A stretch of 43,545 nt of DNA, from NCBI GenBank assembly GCA_003167415.1, contig PMTF01000014.1:1-43545 (forward strand), read 5' to 3'. A model generated the notes under the pieces. It was not told the origin of the DNA. It was given only the letters and a program-made list of their open reading frames with translations, and ran no database searches. This stretch comes from Acidimicrobiaceae bacterium. GTDB taxonomy: Bacteria > Actinomycetota > Acidimicrobiia > Acidimicrobiales > RAAP-2. The stretch's first letter is position 1. Every line of letters starts with the position of its first letter. A program made the translations under genes and the position numbers. Below, in pieces: positions 16,953 through 26,611 of the stretch.

Positions 16953-17951
16953 TTAGATCTGACCGATGCAGTAGTCATGGCGAATTAAGAACGCCTTCAG
17001 GCTCGTGAGATACGAACCGTGATTGAAGGTCTCCTGGCGATACAACGCATCACTCAGTTCGCCGGTTTTTGTGAGGTGCTCGATCGTGGACCACGCCGTG
17101 GCTCCTCGGCCGAGCGCGCATTCGTCGGCGACCCAGGCCGGCAGAATTCCGAAGGACCCGGCGCCGTTCTGAACGGCGGCCTTCTGAGCGCTCTTCCATA
17201 GACTCCGAGCATCGGCGGTGACGAGTGACGGATGCTGCAACGTTACGTCGTCCAGCCCATTCGGTCCGACGGCATCGAGCACGATCGGCTGTGCCGAACA
17301 GGCGTAGCAAGCGAAAGCGTATGAAAACTGGTCATCCCCGGTTCGGAGCAACACCTGTTTGCCCACAACCATCGGAATGAAACCCTGATTCTCATCAAAC
17401 GCGAGATGATCCTTGTAGTTAGTGGGACTCATGTCCACGACTTTGACGTAGTGATGGTCTGATTGGTTGAAGAGATAGAGAACGGGCGCCTCGCAACAAT
17501 GCGCTCCCCCACTAAACCCCTCGATCATCACGCCGGGATAGCGCTCGGGTTGAAAGGCGATGACGCACATCGCGTTGATCACGGTGCCATGCGGATTGTC
17601 CGGACGAGGCAGGACCCAACTCTTACCGTTACCCGACATCGTGAGCGTGCCTCTGAACGGCATGCCCAAAATGACACCGTTGGCGACCGCGCTCTCCGGA
17701 ATCGACGCGTGAAACGTCGCGGTGAAATCTCCGTACTGCGTCGTCATGGTTCCGCTGGCGCCGATATCCAATAGTGGAATCAGCGAAACGGGGACGCATT
17801 TGTAGCTCGCGTTAAGGACGCGAAGGGGTGGACTGGACGAAAACGAAACGCCAACCAGAATCGCCGCAATCACTGCCACCACGCCGAGGGCAACGGTCGC
17901 CACTTTCAGTGCGAACGGCCACTTCGGCGACGGTTTCTCGATGATCACCAC
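16953..17951 (-). CDS. Membrane-anchored exported protein, Cys-rich, unknown function
   Basis: A 332-residue protein with a short cytoplasmic N-terminus and one hydrophobic segment (about residues 15-37, VATVALGVVAVIAAILVGV), so the rest is probably outside. The outer part has eight Cys (KCVPVS, MCVIAF, GAHCCEAPV, ACYACSA, DECALG, DYCIGQ), an even number that suggests disulphides. I do not recognise a family. The centre (GGAHCCEAPVLYLFNQSDHHYVKVVDMS) resembles a beta-rich repeat of a propeller, but this is weak. Tandem GTG codons at 17951 and 17948 are possible starts. It is separated from mdh by a 61-base gap. Confidence 0.65.
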   Translation of the reverse strand: MVIIEKPSPKWPFALKVATVALGVVAVIAAILVGVSFSSSPPLRVLNASYKCVPVSLIPLLDIGASGTMTTQYGDFTATFHASIPESAVANGVILGMPFRGTLTMSGNGKSWVLPRPDNPHGTVINAMCVIAFQPERYPGVMIEGFSGGAHCCEAPVLYLFNQSDHHYVKVVDMSPTNYKDHLAFDENQGFIPMVVGKQVLLRTGDDQFSYAFACYACSAQPIVLDAVGPNGLDDVTLQHPSLVTADARSLWKSAQKAAVQNGAGSFGILPAWVADECALGRGATAWSTIEHLTKTGELSDALYRQETFNHGSYLTSLKAFLIRHDYCIGQI

Positions 17952-18012
17952 GTCTCCAGTCAGTCAGCCCGGACCGATGCTACTTACGGAGTCCTGGGAA
18001 ACGTGTTCGTTT

Positions 18013-19002
18013 CTAAATCAATCCGAGGGACGTGACCTCGTCGCGTTCCGAGAGCAGCTCGTCGGTCGTGATCTTGATTCGACCTTTCGCAAAGTCGTCG
18101 GAGTGGAAACTCTCCTTCACCTTCCACGAACCCTTTCCGTCCGACGTGACCGGAAATCCGAAGGTGAGTTCTTCCGGAACGCCGTACTCACCGTGGCTCG
18201 TGACCGCGACCGACGCGCAGTCGTCACTGGCCGTGGCACTCATCAGACTCGCGACCGTATCAATAGCGGCGTTCGCGGCACTGGCGGCGGAGCTGAGACC
18301 GCGCGCCTCGATGACCGCGGCGCCGCGCTTTTGCACCGTCGTGATGAACTCTCCTTGCAGCCAGTCCACGTCACTGATCGCGTCGGTGGCCTTCTTGCCG
18401 TTGATCGTGGCGTTCGCGAAGTCGGGGAACTGGGTCGCGGAGTGATTGCCCCAGATGGCGACGTTCTTGACGTCCTTGACCGGAACACCTGCCTTCTTCG
18501 CCAACTGGGTCTCCGCCCGGTTCTGGTCAAGTCGCGTCATCGCGAACCATCGATCGTCGGGCACGTCCGCGGCGTTGGATCGAGCGATGAGACAGTTCGT
18601 GTTGCAGGGATTGCCGACGACGAGGATTCGCACGTCGCTCGCGGCGTTCTTCGAGATGGCCTCACCCTGCGGTTTGAAGATGCCGCCGTTCACCTTCAAC
18701 AGGTCGCCGCGCTCCATGCCGGCCTTGCGCGGTATCGAGCCGACGAGCAACGCCCAGTTCGTGTTGGTGAAGGCGTGATCGAGATCACTGGTCGCTTCGA
18801 TACCGGCGAGCAACGGGAAGGCGCAATCGTCGAGCTCCATGACGACGCCCTCGAGCGACTTCATGGCCGGTTCGATCTCCAACAGTCGCAGGACGATCGG
18901 CGTGTCGGGACCGAGTAGTTGACCCGACGCGATGCGAAAGAGCAGCGCGTAGCCAATCTGACCGGCGGCGCCGGTCACGGTGACATGGACGGGGGTGGTC
19001 AT
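18013..19002 (-). CDS. mdh: Malate dehydrogenase
   Basis: A 329-residue NAD-type malate dehydrogenase of the cytoplasmic-like (type 2) group. The nucleotide motif is [15 protein letters not shown] near the N-terminus; the acidic residue at the end of the second strand (LLEIEP) fits NAD. The catalytic pair lies in TRLDQNRAE and [11 protein letters not shown]. It converts malate and oxaloacetate in the TCA cycle. ATG with TGGAG upstream, 16 bases from the icd stop, so the two dehydrogenases are likely co-expressed. Confidence 0.95.
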   Translation of the reverse strand: MTTPVHVTVTGAAGQIGYALLFRIASGQLLGPDTPIVLRLLEIEPAMKSLEGVVMELDDCAFPLLAGIEATSDLDHAFTNTNWALLVGSIPRKAGMERGDLLKVNGGIFKPQGEAISKNAASDVRILVVGNPCNTNCLIARSNAADVPDDRWFAMTRLDQNRAETQLAKKAGVPVKDVKNVAIWGNHSATQFPDFANATINGKKATDAISDVDWLQGEFITTVQKRGAAVIEARGLSSAASAANAAIDTVASLMSATASDDCASVAVTSHGEYGVPEELTFGFPVTSDGKGSWKVKESFHSDDFAKGRIKITTDELLSERDEVTSLGLI

Positions 19003-19018
19003 GATTGCTCCAGTTCCG

Positions 19019-20215
19019 TTAGAGACGATCGGCGATGGCGGCGCCGAACTCCGAGCACTTCACCTCGGTGGCGCCTTCCATCAGTCGCGCGAAGTCGTAA
19101 GTGACGATCTTCTCCGAGATCGTCGCCTCCATCGCGCGAACGATGTCGTTGGCGGCGTCGGTCCAACCGAGGTGTTCGAACATCAACACTCCCGACAGCA
19201 GCACCGAACCGGGATTGACCTTGTCCATGCCGGCGTACTTCGGCGCCGTGCCGTGGGTCGCTTCGAAGATCCCGTGGCCGGTCATGTAGTTGATGTTCGC
19301 TCCCGGCGCGATGCCGATGCCCCCGACTTGGGCCGCGAGGGCGTCCGACAGGTAGTCGCCGTTGAGGTTCATCGTCGCGATGACGTCGAACTCCGAGGGG
19401 CGAAGTAGCGACTGCTGGAAGACGATGTCGGCGATGACGTCCTTCACCAGCAGCTTCGAACCGGGCTTGCCGTTGCAATCCTCCCAGCTGACCGCGACGT
19501 CATCGAACTCGTCCTTAACCAGCTGATAGCCCCACTTCATGAACGCGCCTTCGGTGTATTTTTGGATGTTGCCCTTGTGCACCAAGGTGACCGACTCGCG
19601 CTGGTGCTTCAAGGCGTAGACGAGGGCGGCGCGAATCAGTCGCTCCGAGCCCTCCTTCGATATCGGCTTCACGCCGAGGGCGCTCATTTCACGAATCTGC
19701 CAGCCGAAGTTCTCTTTCAAAAAGCTGCGCAACTTCTCGGCCCCGGGCGAACCAGCCTCCACCTCGAGACCGGCGTAAACGTCCTCGGTGTTCTCGCGAA
19801 AGATGACCATGTCGACCAGTTCGGGGTGCTTCACCGGTGAGGGTACGCCCTGAAACCAGCGCACCGGACGCAGGCAGACATACAGGTCCAAGATCTGGCG
19901 GAGCGCCACGTTGAGCGAGCGAAAGCCCTCACCGATTGGCGTGGTCAGCGGCCCTTTGATGCCAATCAGGTACTCGCGAAAATCAGCGACGGTCTGCTCG
20001 GGTAGCCACTCGCCGGTCTCGTCGAAGGCCTTCTGGCCGGCCAGGACTTCTTTCCATTCGATGGTCTTGCCGTGCTTCTTCGCGGCGGCGTCCAGGACGA
20101 GCTTGGACGCCGGCCAGATGTCGACGCCGATTCCGTCGCCTTCGATGAACGGGATGATGGGGTTGTCCGAGACGTTGAGTTCGCCGTCGGCGTTTTGTGT
20201 GATTTTGTCTGCCAT
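19019..20215 (-). CDS. icd: Isocitrate dehydrogenase, NADP-dependent, homodimeric type
   Basis: A 398-residue enzyme that makes 2-oxoglutarate, CO2 and NADPH from isocitrate. It belongs to the short dimeric class like E. coli Icd, not the 740-residue monomeric class common in many actinobacteria. Isocitrate residues lie in [20 protein letters not shown]; the Ser in FRSLN is the phosphorylation site in E. coli. The coenzyme region [13 protein letters not shown] keeps the Lys-Tyr pair that selects NADP. The ATG is preceded by a GGATGG sequence. A 67-base gap separates it from metF. Confidence 0.95.
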   Translation of the reverse strand: MADKITQNADGELNVSDNPIIPFIEGDGIGVDIWPASKLVLDAAAKKHGKTIEWKEVLAGQKAFDETGEWLPEQTVADFREYLIGIKGPLTTPIGEGFRSLNVALRQILDLYVCLRPVRWFQGVPSPVKHPELVDMVIFRENTEDVYAGLEVEAGSPGAEKLRSFLKENFGWQIREMSALGVKPISKEGSERLIRAALVYALKHQRESVTLVHKGNIQKYTEGAFMKWGYQLVKDEFDDVAVSWEDCNGKPGSKLLVKDVIADIVFQQSLLRPSEFDVIATMNLNGDYLSDALAAQVGGIGIAPGANINYMTGHGIFEATHGTAPKYAGMDKVNPGSVLLSGVLMFEHLGWTDAANDIVRAMEATISEKIVTYDFARLMEGATEVKCSEFGAAIADRL

Positions 20216-20282
20216 AAGGCCATCCTACGGCGATTCTCGAGGTCCCTTTTTTGGAGAAGTCGCGCGGGGACCGGATTGAAAA

Positions 20283-21134
20283 CTATTTAAACAAAGCGTG
20301 ATAGATCTCGCTCGCGGCGGTCGAACGATTGAGCGTGTAGAAGTGCAATCCGGGCGCGCGTTCGTCCAACAACTCCTGACAGAGCGCAATCGCGGCTCGG
20401 ATGCCCTCGGCGCGCACCTCTCGGGGACCGCCGCGGCGCTCCGCGGCGACGAGTCGCTCAACGAGGGCGAGGGGCACGGCCCCACCCATCATTTTCATGC
20501 GCTCGATGCCGGTGATTGTGGTGACCGGCATGATGCCCGGCAAGACGGGCTTGGTGACACCGAGTTCGGCGAGTTCGCCAACGAGTCGTGTCCACTCATC
20601 CACTTCAAAGAAGAACTGGGTCACGGCGAAGTCAGCGAGCGCGAGCTTCTCGGCCAAGAATCGTCGATCCGAGGACCGGTCCGGCGATCGTGGATGGCCG
20701 TCCGGGTGAGCCGCGACGCCTACCGAGAAGTCGCCGATCTCGCGCGCCAACGCAATGAGGTCGATGGCGTGCTCGAACTCGGAGTTCGCCGCCGAAGGAT
20801 CATCCGGAATGTCGCCGCCGAGCGCCATGATGTTCTGCACGCCGGCCTCGGCGTAGTTCTTCAGGAGGTCGAGCATCTCGGCGCGGGTGTGGCCGACGCA
20901 GATGACGTGCGCCATGGCGGTCACGTAACCGTCGTGCTCGATCTGCGTGACGAGATCGTAGGTGCGCTGCCGGGACTCGCGTCCCCCGCGGTAGGTCACC
21001 GAGACGAACGACGGTTGCAGCGGTTGGATGTCCTCGAGCGAGGCCGCGAGGATGGCGCTCTCCTCGTCTGATTTCGGAGGAAAGAATTCAAATGATCGGG
21101 TGGGGCCAGCTGCGAGCAGCTCGTCGATGCGCAC
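20283..21134 (-). CDS. metF: 5,10-methylenetetrahydrofolate reductase
   Basis: A 283-residue flavoprotein that reduces methylene-THF to 5-methyl-THF for methionine synthesis. The TIM-barrel motifs are present: SFEFFPPKSDEE at residues 14-25 (with the general acid Glu16), SVTYRGG, NIMALGGDIP with the flavin-contacting Asp, GVAAHPDGHP, and TQFFFEVDEW. I chose GTG 21134 because MetF proteins begin just before this motif; the longer reading frame runs through the upstream cupin gene. It starts four bases after the cupin stop. Confidence 0.92.
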   Translation of the reverse strand: MRIDELLAAGPTRSFEFFPPKSDEESAILAASLEDIQPLQPSFVSVTYRGGRESRQRTYDLVTQIEHDGYVTAMAHVICVGHTRAEMLDLLKNYAEAGVQNIMALGGDIPDDPSAANSEFEHAIDLIALAREIGDFSVGVAAHPDGHPRSPDRSSDRRFLAEKLALADFAVTQFFFEVDEWTRLVGELAELGVTKPVLPGIMPVTTITGIERMKMMGGAVPLALVERLVAAERRGGPREVRAEGIRAAIALCQELLDERAPGLHFYTLNRSTAASEIYHALFK

Positions 21135-21138
21135 CGAG

Positions 21139-21516
21139 TTAGGTCGCCCGTCCGAAGTCGTCCTCGAGACGCACGATGTCGTCCTCGCCGAAGTAACTCC
21201 CGTGCTGGACCTCGATGAAGACCACCGGCACCGTGCCGTCGTTCTCGCAGCGGTGCGCCTGACCGATGGCGATGTCGATGCTCGATCCAGGACCGAGATC
21301 GTGCTCGACACCGTCGAGGATAACGGTCGCCTGACCGCTCACGATGAACCAATGCTCGGCGCGCTTGTCGTGGAACTGATAGCTCAAGCGCTTGCCGGGA
21401 GTGACGACGATGCGCTTCACCTTGTGGTCGAACATCTCGTCGTCGAGCACCGTGTAGCTGCCCCACGGCCGCTCGCTGTACTCGCGGCCCTTATCGTCAG
21501 TCGTCTCTTCGTTCAT
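21139..21516 (-). CDS. Cupin protein, mannose-6-phosphate isomerase type II-like
   Basis: A 125-residue single-domain cupin. The motifs RPWGSYTVLDD, KRLSYQFHDKRAEHWFIVSG, ATVILDGVEHDLGPGSSIDIAIGQAHR and GEDDIVRLEDDFGR follow the C-terminal domain of type II phosphomannose isomerase/GDP-mannose pyrophosphorylase closely. In full-length enzymes this domain isomerises fructose-6-P and mannose-6-P using a bound metal; the stand-alone form may do the same or bind another sugar phosphate. The start overlaps folD as ATGA and the stop nearly touches metF, so it is embedded in the folate operon although no folate role is known. Confidence 0.8.
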   Translation of the reverse strand: MNEETTDDKGREYSERPWGSYTVLDDEMFDHKVKRIVVTPGKRLSYQFHDKRAEHWFIVSGQATVILDGVEHDLGPGSSIDIAIGQAHRCENDGTVPVVFIEVQHGSYFGEDDIVRLEDDFGRAT

Positions 21517-22367
21517 CGCACCTTCTCCGCTGCTAGGACGGCGTTGCGTAACAGCATGGCACGCGTCATGGGACCGACGCCACCGAGCCGGGGCGTTATC
21601 CAGGCAACCTTCTCAGCCACGTCGTCGGCGATGTCGCTCAAGAGTTTCTTTCCCGCGAACGACGTCCCCGCGCCCACGACCGCCGAGCCGGACTTCACCA
21701 TGTCGGCGGTGACGATGCCCGGTACTCCAGCCGCCGACACGATCACGTCCGCGGTCAGCGTCAACGCGGCCATGTCCTCGACCCCGGTGTGCACGACGGT
21801 CACGGCGGCGTTGCAGTTCGGTCGTCGCATCGCCATCAACAGTGCCAGTGGTCGTCCGATCGTGAGTCCGCGCCCGATGATGACGACGTGCTTGCCTTCG
21901 ACCGGTACCCGGTACTCCGCCAGCAACTCCACGATGCCGGCCGGCGTGCAGGGCAACGGGCCGGGAACGCCCATCACGAGGCGTCCGAGATTCGTCGGGT
22001 GCAGTCCGTCGACGTCCTTGGCGGGATTAACTCGAAAGAGGACCTGTTCCTCATCGATGCCGTCGGGCAACGGCAGCTGCACGAGGATCGAATGGACGTC
22101 GGGGTTGGCGTTGAACGCATCCACCACCGCCTCGATCTCGGCCTGCGTCGCGCTCGCGGGCAGGTGCACGTCGAAAGACTGCACGCCGATCTCCTTGCAC
22201 TCCTCGACCTTCATCTCGACGTAGCGCACGCTCGAAGGGTTGTCGCCGACGAGCAACGTCCCGAGACCCGGGGTTCGTCCATTAGCCGTCAATCGGGCCG
22301 CGCGTTCGGCGAGCTCCATCTTGATTCGCTGGGCCACGCGTTCACCGTCAAGTAGTTGGGCCGTCAT
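21513..22367 (-). CDS. folD: Bifunctional methylenetetrahydrofolate dehydrogenase/methenyl-THF cyclohydrolase
   Basis: A 284-residue enzyme that converts methylene-THF to 10-formyl-THF with NADP, supplying formyl groups to purN and purH just upstream in the transcript. The active-site pattern is SSVRYVEMKVEECKEIG, with Tyr49 and the catalytic Lys53. The coenzyme loop GRGLTIGRPLALLM and the C-terminal PRLGGVGPMTRAML are typical. It starts eight bases after the purH stop. Confidence 0.95.
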   Translation of the reverse strand: MTAQLLDGERVAQRIKMELAERAARLTANGRTPGLGTLLVGDNPSSVRYVEMKVEECKEIGVQSFDVHLPASATQAEIEAVVDAFNANPDVHSILVQLPLPDGIDEEQVLFRVNPAKDVDGLHPTNLGRLVMGVPGPLPCTPAGIVELLAEYRVPVEGKHVVIIGRGLTIGRPLALLMAMRRPNCNAAVTVVHTGVEDMAALTLTADVIVSAAGVPGIVTADMVKSGSAVVGAGTSFAGKKLLSDIADDVAEKVAWITPRLGGVGPMTRAMLLRNAVLAAEKVR

Positions 22368-22374
22368 AACTCTC

Positions 22375-23904
22375 CTAATGGCGAAAGTGACGCTCGCTGG
22401 TGAGCATCATTACGATCGTCGCGGCGTTCGCCGCGTCGATGACCTCCTGGTCGCGCACCGAACCGCCCGGTTGCACGACCGAGGTGACGCCGGCACTCGT
22501 CAAGGACTCGAGTCCGTCGGCAAAGGGAAAGAAGGCGTCCGACGCCGCGGCCGCGCCGCGCGCGAAGTCACCGGCCTTGGTGGTGGCGATGCCCGCCGCC
22601 ACGACACGCGACTGTTGTCCGGCCCCGATGCCGACGGCGACGCCGTCGCGGGCGATCACGATGGCGTTGGACGTCGTTCGGGCGCACACGCGCCACGCAA
22701 TGGCGAGGTCCTGCAGCTGCTGCTCGGTCGGTGTGGCGATCGTTACGCATTTCCAATCGGCGACCGGCACAAGCAGTTCGTCGGCGTTCTGCACCAGCGC
22801 CGTATCACCGAAGGTTCGGACCGAGAGTCCGAGAGGTTCGGGTGACGGCGCGCTGAGCAGTCGCGTGGCCTTTCGGCGTTTCACGAGAATGTCGATCGCG
22901 TCGGGATCGATTGACGAGGCGATGATGACGTCGGCCTGCGGACCTTCGGCAATGAGCGACGCCAGCGCCCGGTCGAGTTGGCCGCCCACGGCGATGATCC
23001 CACCGAAGGCGCTCTGGGCGTCGGCGTCGAGCGCCTTTTGGAACGCGTCGGTGAACGTGGAGCCGACGGCCGCGCCCGACGCGTTGGCGTGCTTGATTAT
23101 CGCCACGGCGCACGTGCCCGGAATATCGGACGCAAGCTCGTGCACCAATCGCCACGCCGCGTCGGCGTCGAAGAGGTTCAGGTACGACAGCGCCGAACCG
23201 GCGTGTTGGGTGACGCCGTCCCACCACGGCGTCGTACCGGCGAGGCGGTAGCGCGCGCCGATCTGGTGGGGATTCTCGCCGTAACGAACGGCGGCGGCGC
23301 GCTCGAGCGTGAGGTGCAACGTCGAAGGGACCACGCGCTCGACGTGGGACGACTCTGCGCTGACATCGAACCACGCGACGATCTGCGCGTCGTAGGCCGC
23401 GGTGTACGCGAAGGCCGCGCGCGCCAACGCGTGACGCGTCGCGTCCGACAGGGTCCCAGTCGTCACGATCTCTTCGAGGACCGCGTCGTACTGACTCGGG
23501 CTGGTGAGCACGCCGACGTGCTCGTGGTTCTTTGCCGCGGCTCGCACCATCGAAGGCCCGCCAATGTCGATCAGTTCGATCGACGGATCCGACGAGAACG
23601 GATAGAGGTTGCTCACCACCAGATCGATCGCCGTGATGTCGTGCTCTTTGAGCGCCGCAAGGTGCTCGGGCTTGGAGCGGTCGGCGAGGATGCCGGCGTG
23701 CAGTCGTGGGTGCAAGGTCTTGACGCGGCCATCGAGCATCTCGGGGAATCCCGTGACATCGGCGACCTCGAGGTGCGCGATGCCCGCGTCGCTCAACGCC
23801 GCGGCCGTGCCACCGGAGGCGACCAGCTCGACACCGTGCGCGGCCAGTCCCGCGGCGAGTTCGACGAGCCCGGTTTTGTCCCAGACGCTTAGTAACGCCC
23901 TCAT
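22375..23904 (-). CDS. purH: Bifunctional AICAR formyltransferase/IMP cyclohydrolase
   Basis: A 509-residue enzyme for the last two steps of IMP synthesis. The N-terminal cyclohydrolase (MGS-like) domain has ALLSVWDKTGL, VASGGTAAAL, FPEMLDGRVKTLHPRLHAGIL and SNLYPF. The C-terminal formyltransferase part has RYGENPHQIGARY, the IKHANASGAAVG motif with the catalytic Lys-His, and ends GGSVRDQEVIDAANA. It begins directly after the purN stop (TAG-ATG with no gap) and ends eight bases before folD. It uses 10-formyl-THF, so folD and purH are metabolically coupled. Confidence 0.96.
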   Translation of the reverse strand: MRALLSVWDKTGLVELAAGLAAHGVELVASGGTAAALSDAGIAHLEVADVTGFPEMLDGRVKTLHPRLHAGILADRSKPEHLAALKEHDITAIDLVVSNLYPFSSDPSIELIDIGGPSMVRAAAKNHEHVGVLTSPSQYDAVLEEIVTTGTLSDATRHALARAAFAYTAAYDAQIVAWFDVSAESSHVERVVPSTLHLTLERAAAVRYGENPHQIGARYRLAGTTPWWDGVTQHAGSALSYLNLFDADAAWRLVHELASDIPGTCAVAIIKHANASGAAVGSTFTDAFQKALDADAQSAFGGIIAVGGQLDRALASLIAEGPQADVIIASSIDPDAIDILVKRRKATRLLSAPSPEPLGLSVRTFGDTALVQNADELLVPVADWKCVTIATPTEQQLQDLAIAWRVCARTTSNAIVIARDGVAVGIGAGQQSRVVAAGIATTKAGDFARGAAAASDAFFPFADGLESLTSAGVTSVVQPGGSVRDQEVIDAANAATIVMMLTSERHFRH

Positions 23905-24522
23905 CTATTCCTCCAGCGTTCCCGCGACCGACGAAGGCTCACGGCCTTCGCGCATTGCCGCCATCACCCTACCGACCACCAGCGGATACAGCTCGCGCTC
24001 GACCAGTTTGATGCGCTCGTGCAGCGTCTCTTCGGTGTCGTCGGGCTCGATTGGAACGCGACGTTGGGCGAGGATGGGACCGTCATCGAGCGCCTCGGTC
24101 GCGATGTGCACCGTGCACCCGGTTTCACAGACGCCCGAGGTCAATGCCTGGGCGACGGCGTGCCAGCCCTTGAAGACCGGCAGCAAGCTCGGGTGAGTGT
24201 TGAGGACCCGTCCGGGATAGGCGACGTGGAAGCTCCCGGTCACGATCGTGCCGAAACCGGCCATCGCCACCAGATCAATGTCGCGACTGCGCAACGCTAC
24301 CGTGAGCTCTTCGGTGAATCCCTCGCGGTCAAAGGTGGGAGCGAAGCCACCGAACTGCTCGCGCGACACGAGCAGCGTCTCGATGCCGGCGCCGAAGGCG
24401 ACGTCGAGACCGCGACAGCGCCGGTCTGCCGCGACCAGCGCCACTTCGAGACCCGCGCGCACCATCGCTTCGAGGATGGTGCCCGAACCGGACACCAGCA
24501 CGCAGAGTCGAACGTCGTCCAA
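23905..24522 (-). CDS. purN: Phosphoribosylglycinamide formyltransferase
   Basis: A 205-residue enzyme that formylates GAR with 10-formyl-THF. The catalytic triad is present: N108 and H110 in VLNTHPSLLP and D146 in ALDDGPILAQ. The phosphate-binding loop reads SGSGTILEAM instead of the usual SGSGSN(L/F)QA, so the conserved Asn is replaced by Ile (see findings). The start is TTG, three bases after the sucD stop, because a normal PurN N-terminus begins here; a later in-frame GTG would cut the first strand. Confidence 0.9.
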   Translation of the reverse strand: MDDVRLCVLVSGSGTILEAMVRAGLEVALVAADRRCRGLDVAFGAGIETLLVSREQFGGFAPTFDREGFTEELTVALRSRDIDLVAMAGFGTIVTGSFHVAYPGRVLNTHPSLLPVFKGWHAVAQALTSGVCETGCTVHIATEALDDGPILAQRRVPIEPDDTEETLHERIKLVERELYPLVVGRVMAAMREGREPSSVAGTLEE

Positions 24523-24525
24523 CTT

Positions 24526-25410
24526 CTAGAGCGCCTTGACGATCTCGCCCATTTTCTGGCCGGCCTCGGTCGGGTTCAAACAGACGTGCACGCCGGCCGC
24601 GGCCAGCGCGTCCATCTTCGCCTGCGCGGTGCCCTTGGAACCCGAGATGATGGCGCCGGCGTGTCCCATCTTCCTTCCCGCAGGTGCAGTGACGCCGGCG
24701 ATGTAGGAGACGACGGGCTTGGTCATGTTGGCCTTGATCCACTCGGCGGCGCGCTCCTCTTCCGATCCGCCGATCTCCCCGATCATCATCACGGCCAGCG
24801 TCTCGGGGTCGGCTTGGAAGGCGGCGAGACAGTCAATAAAATTCGTCCCCGGCACCGGGTCGCCGCCGATGCCGACGCAGGTCGTCTGACCGATGCCTTG
24901 CTGACTCAGTTCATACAGCGCCTGGTAGGTGAGGGTTCCCGAGCGCGACACGATGCCGACCGGACCACCGGCCAGAGCGATGTCCCCCGAGGTGATGCCG
25001 ATGTTGCATTTACCGGGGCTGATGATGCCCGGGCAGTTGGGACCGAGCAGGCGCACGCCGGGAAACTCTTCGACCAATCGGTTGTAAGTGATCGCCTCGT
25101 CCTGGGCCGGAATGCCTTCGGTGATGCAGACGATGAAGGTAATCCCGCCCTCGGCCGCCTCGATGATCGCCGCGGAGGCGAACTTCGGCGGCACGACGAC
25201 GAAGGACGCGGTGGCGCCGGTCGCGGCGACGGCCTCTTTCACCGTATTGAACACCGGGATGCCGTCGACGTCGCTCCCGCCCTTGCCGGGCGTCACGCCG
25301 CCGACCACTTTGGTGCCGTAGTCGCGGTTACGCAGTCCGTGGAATCGGCCCTGGCCTCCGGTCAGTCCCTGGACGATCACCTTGGTGTTCTCATCAACGA
25401 AAATGCTCAT
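24526..25410 (-). CDS. sucD: Succinyl-CoA synthetase (ADP-forming) alpha subunit
   Basis: A 294-residue subunit that binds CoA and carries the phosphohistidine. The N-terminal CoA site shows [13 protein letters not shown] and the mobile histidine is H250 in [10 protein letters not shown]. The loop [10 protein letters not shown] is also conserved. It converts succinyl-CoA to succinate with ATP (or GTP) formation, together with SucC, whose gene is ten bases upstream. Confidence 0.96.
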   Translation of the reverse strand: MSIFVDENTKVIVQGLTGGQGRFHGLRNRDYGTKVVGGVTPGKGGSDVDGIPVFNTVKEAVAATGATASFVVVPPKFASAAIIEAAEGGITFIVCITEGIPAQDEAITYNRLVEEFPGVRLLGPNCPGIISPGKCNIGITSGDIALAGGPVGIVSRSGTLTYQALYELSQQGIGQTTCVGIGGDPVPGTNFIDCLAAFQADPETLAVMMIGEIGGSEEERAAEWIKANMTKPVVSYIAGVTAPAGRKMGHAGAIISGSKGTAQAKMDALAAAGVHVCLNPTEAGQKMGEIVKAL

Positions 25411-25420
25411 GTCTTTTCCT

Positions 25421-26563
25421 TTAGGCGTTCGCGAGGGACACGACTCGGCGAGCGGCGTCCAACATCGTGGGTTCGGTGATCAGTGAATCGTTCAGGTGCG
25501 GCGCGAGGATCGCGCGCCCCTCCAAGGCGTTCGTCCCGTCAAGTCGCAGCACGATGGGCGTCGATATATCGACCCGCGACAATGCCTCCAAGACGCCGTT
25601 CGCCACCTCGTCGACGCGAGTGATGCCGCCGAAGATATTGACGAAGATCGCCTTCACCTTGGGGTCGGTGTTGATCACTTCGAGCGCCGAAGCCATCACG
25701 TCGGCGTTGGCGCCGCCGCCGATGTCCAAAAAGTTGGCCGCCGTGCCCCCGACCTGGTTGACGACGTCCAAGGTCGACATCGCCAGGCCGGCGCCGTTGG
25801 CGATGATGCCGACCGTGCCGTCCAGGCCGATGTAATTAAGGCCCTTCTCCTTGGCCAACTTCTCTCGAGGATCCTCGAACTCGTCGGCCCGGAATTCCTC
25901 CCACTCCGGATGACGGAACGAGGCGTTCTCGTCCAGGGTCACCTTGGCGTCGAGCGCGTGGACCTTATTGTCCGGGGTGAGAATCAGCGGGTTGATCTCG
26001 GCGAGGTCGCAGTCACCCTTGGTGTAGCACTCGTAGAGATGTACCAGCAGCTCGGCGGCCTGCTCGCGCGCCGCCTCATCCAGTTCGGCGTCGTTCACCC
26101 AGCGTCGAGCCGTCTCTACATCCAGTCCCCGTACCGGGTCGATGGCGAGAAAGGCGATGGCGTCGGGATTCTCCTCGGCGACCACTTCGATCTCGACGCC
26201 CCCTTGGGCGCTCAGCATGCCCAGGTGCGTCTTGTTCTGGCGGTCCAGCGTGAACGACGCGTAGTACTCCTTGGCGATGTCGCTCGAGCGCTCGACCCAG
26301 AGTCGGTGCACGACGTGACCTTTTATATCGAGTCCGAGAATGTTGCCGGCGTGCAGTCGCACCTCGTTAACGTCGTGGGCCAGCTTCACGCCCCCGGCCT
26401 TGCCGCGGCCGCCGACTTTCACCTGGGCCTTCACCACCACGGGATAGCCCACGCGTTCGGCCACCTCGACGGCCTGGTCGACGGTGTCGGCGATGTCACC
26501 GGGCGACACGGCGATGCCGTAGCGCGCGAAGTACTGCTTGCCCTGGTATTCGAACAGATCCAT
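25421..26563 (-). CDS. sucC: Succinyl-CoA synthetase (ADP-forming) beta subunit
   Basis: A 380-residue ATP-grasp subunit. It begins [17 protein letters not shown], has the ATP-grasp segment [20 protein letters not shown], the metal-binding region [14 protein letters not shown] and the C-terminal [17 protein letters not shown] and [14 protein letters not shown] motifs. ATG 26563 is preferred; the reading frame also has TTG one codon before. The 45 bases upstream separate it from the mutase B12 subunit gene, so a common transcript is likely. Confidence 0.95.
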   Translation of the reverse strand: MDLFEYQGKQYFARYGIAVSPGDIADTVDQAVEVAERVGYPVVVKAQVKVGGRGKAGGVKLAHDVNEVRLHAGNILGLDIKGHVVHRLWVERSSDIAKEYYASFTLDRQNKTHLGMLSAQGGVEIEVVAEENPDAIAFLAIDPVRGLDVETARRWVNDAELDEAAREQAAELLVHLYECYTKGDCDLAEINPLILTPDNKVHALDAKVTLDENASFRHPEWEEFRADEFEDPREKLAKEKGLNYIGLDGTVGIIANGAGLAMSTLDVVNQVGGTAANFLDIGGGANADVMASALEVINTDPKVKAIFVNIFGGITRVDEVANGVLEALSRVDISTPIVLRLDGTNALEGRAILAPHLNDSLITEPTMLDAARRVVSLANA

Positions 26564-26611
26564 CAACTTCTACTTTCAACTAGAGGACTGTCGGATGACA
26601 ATCACATCGAT

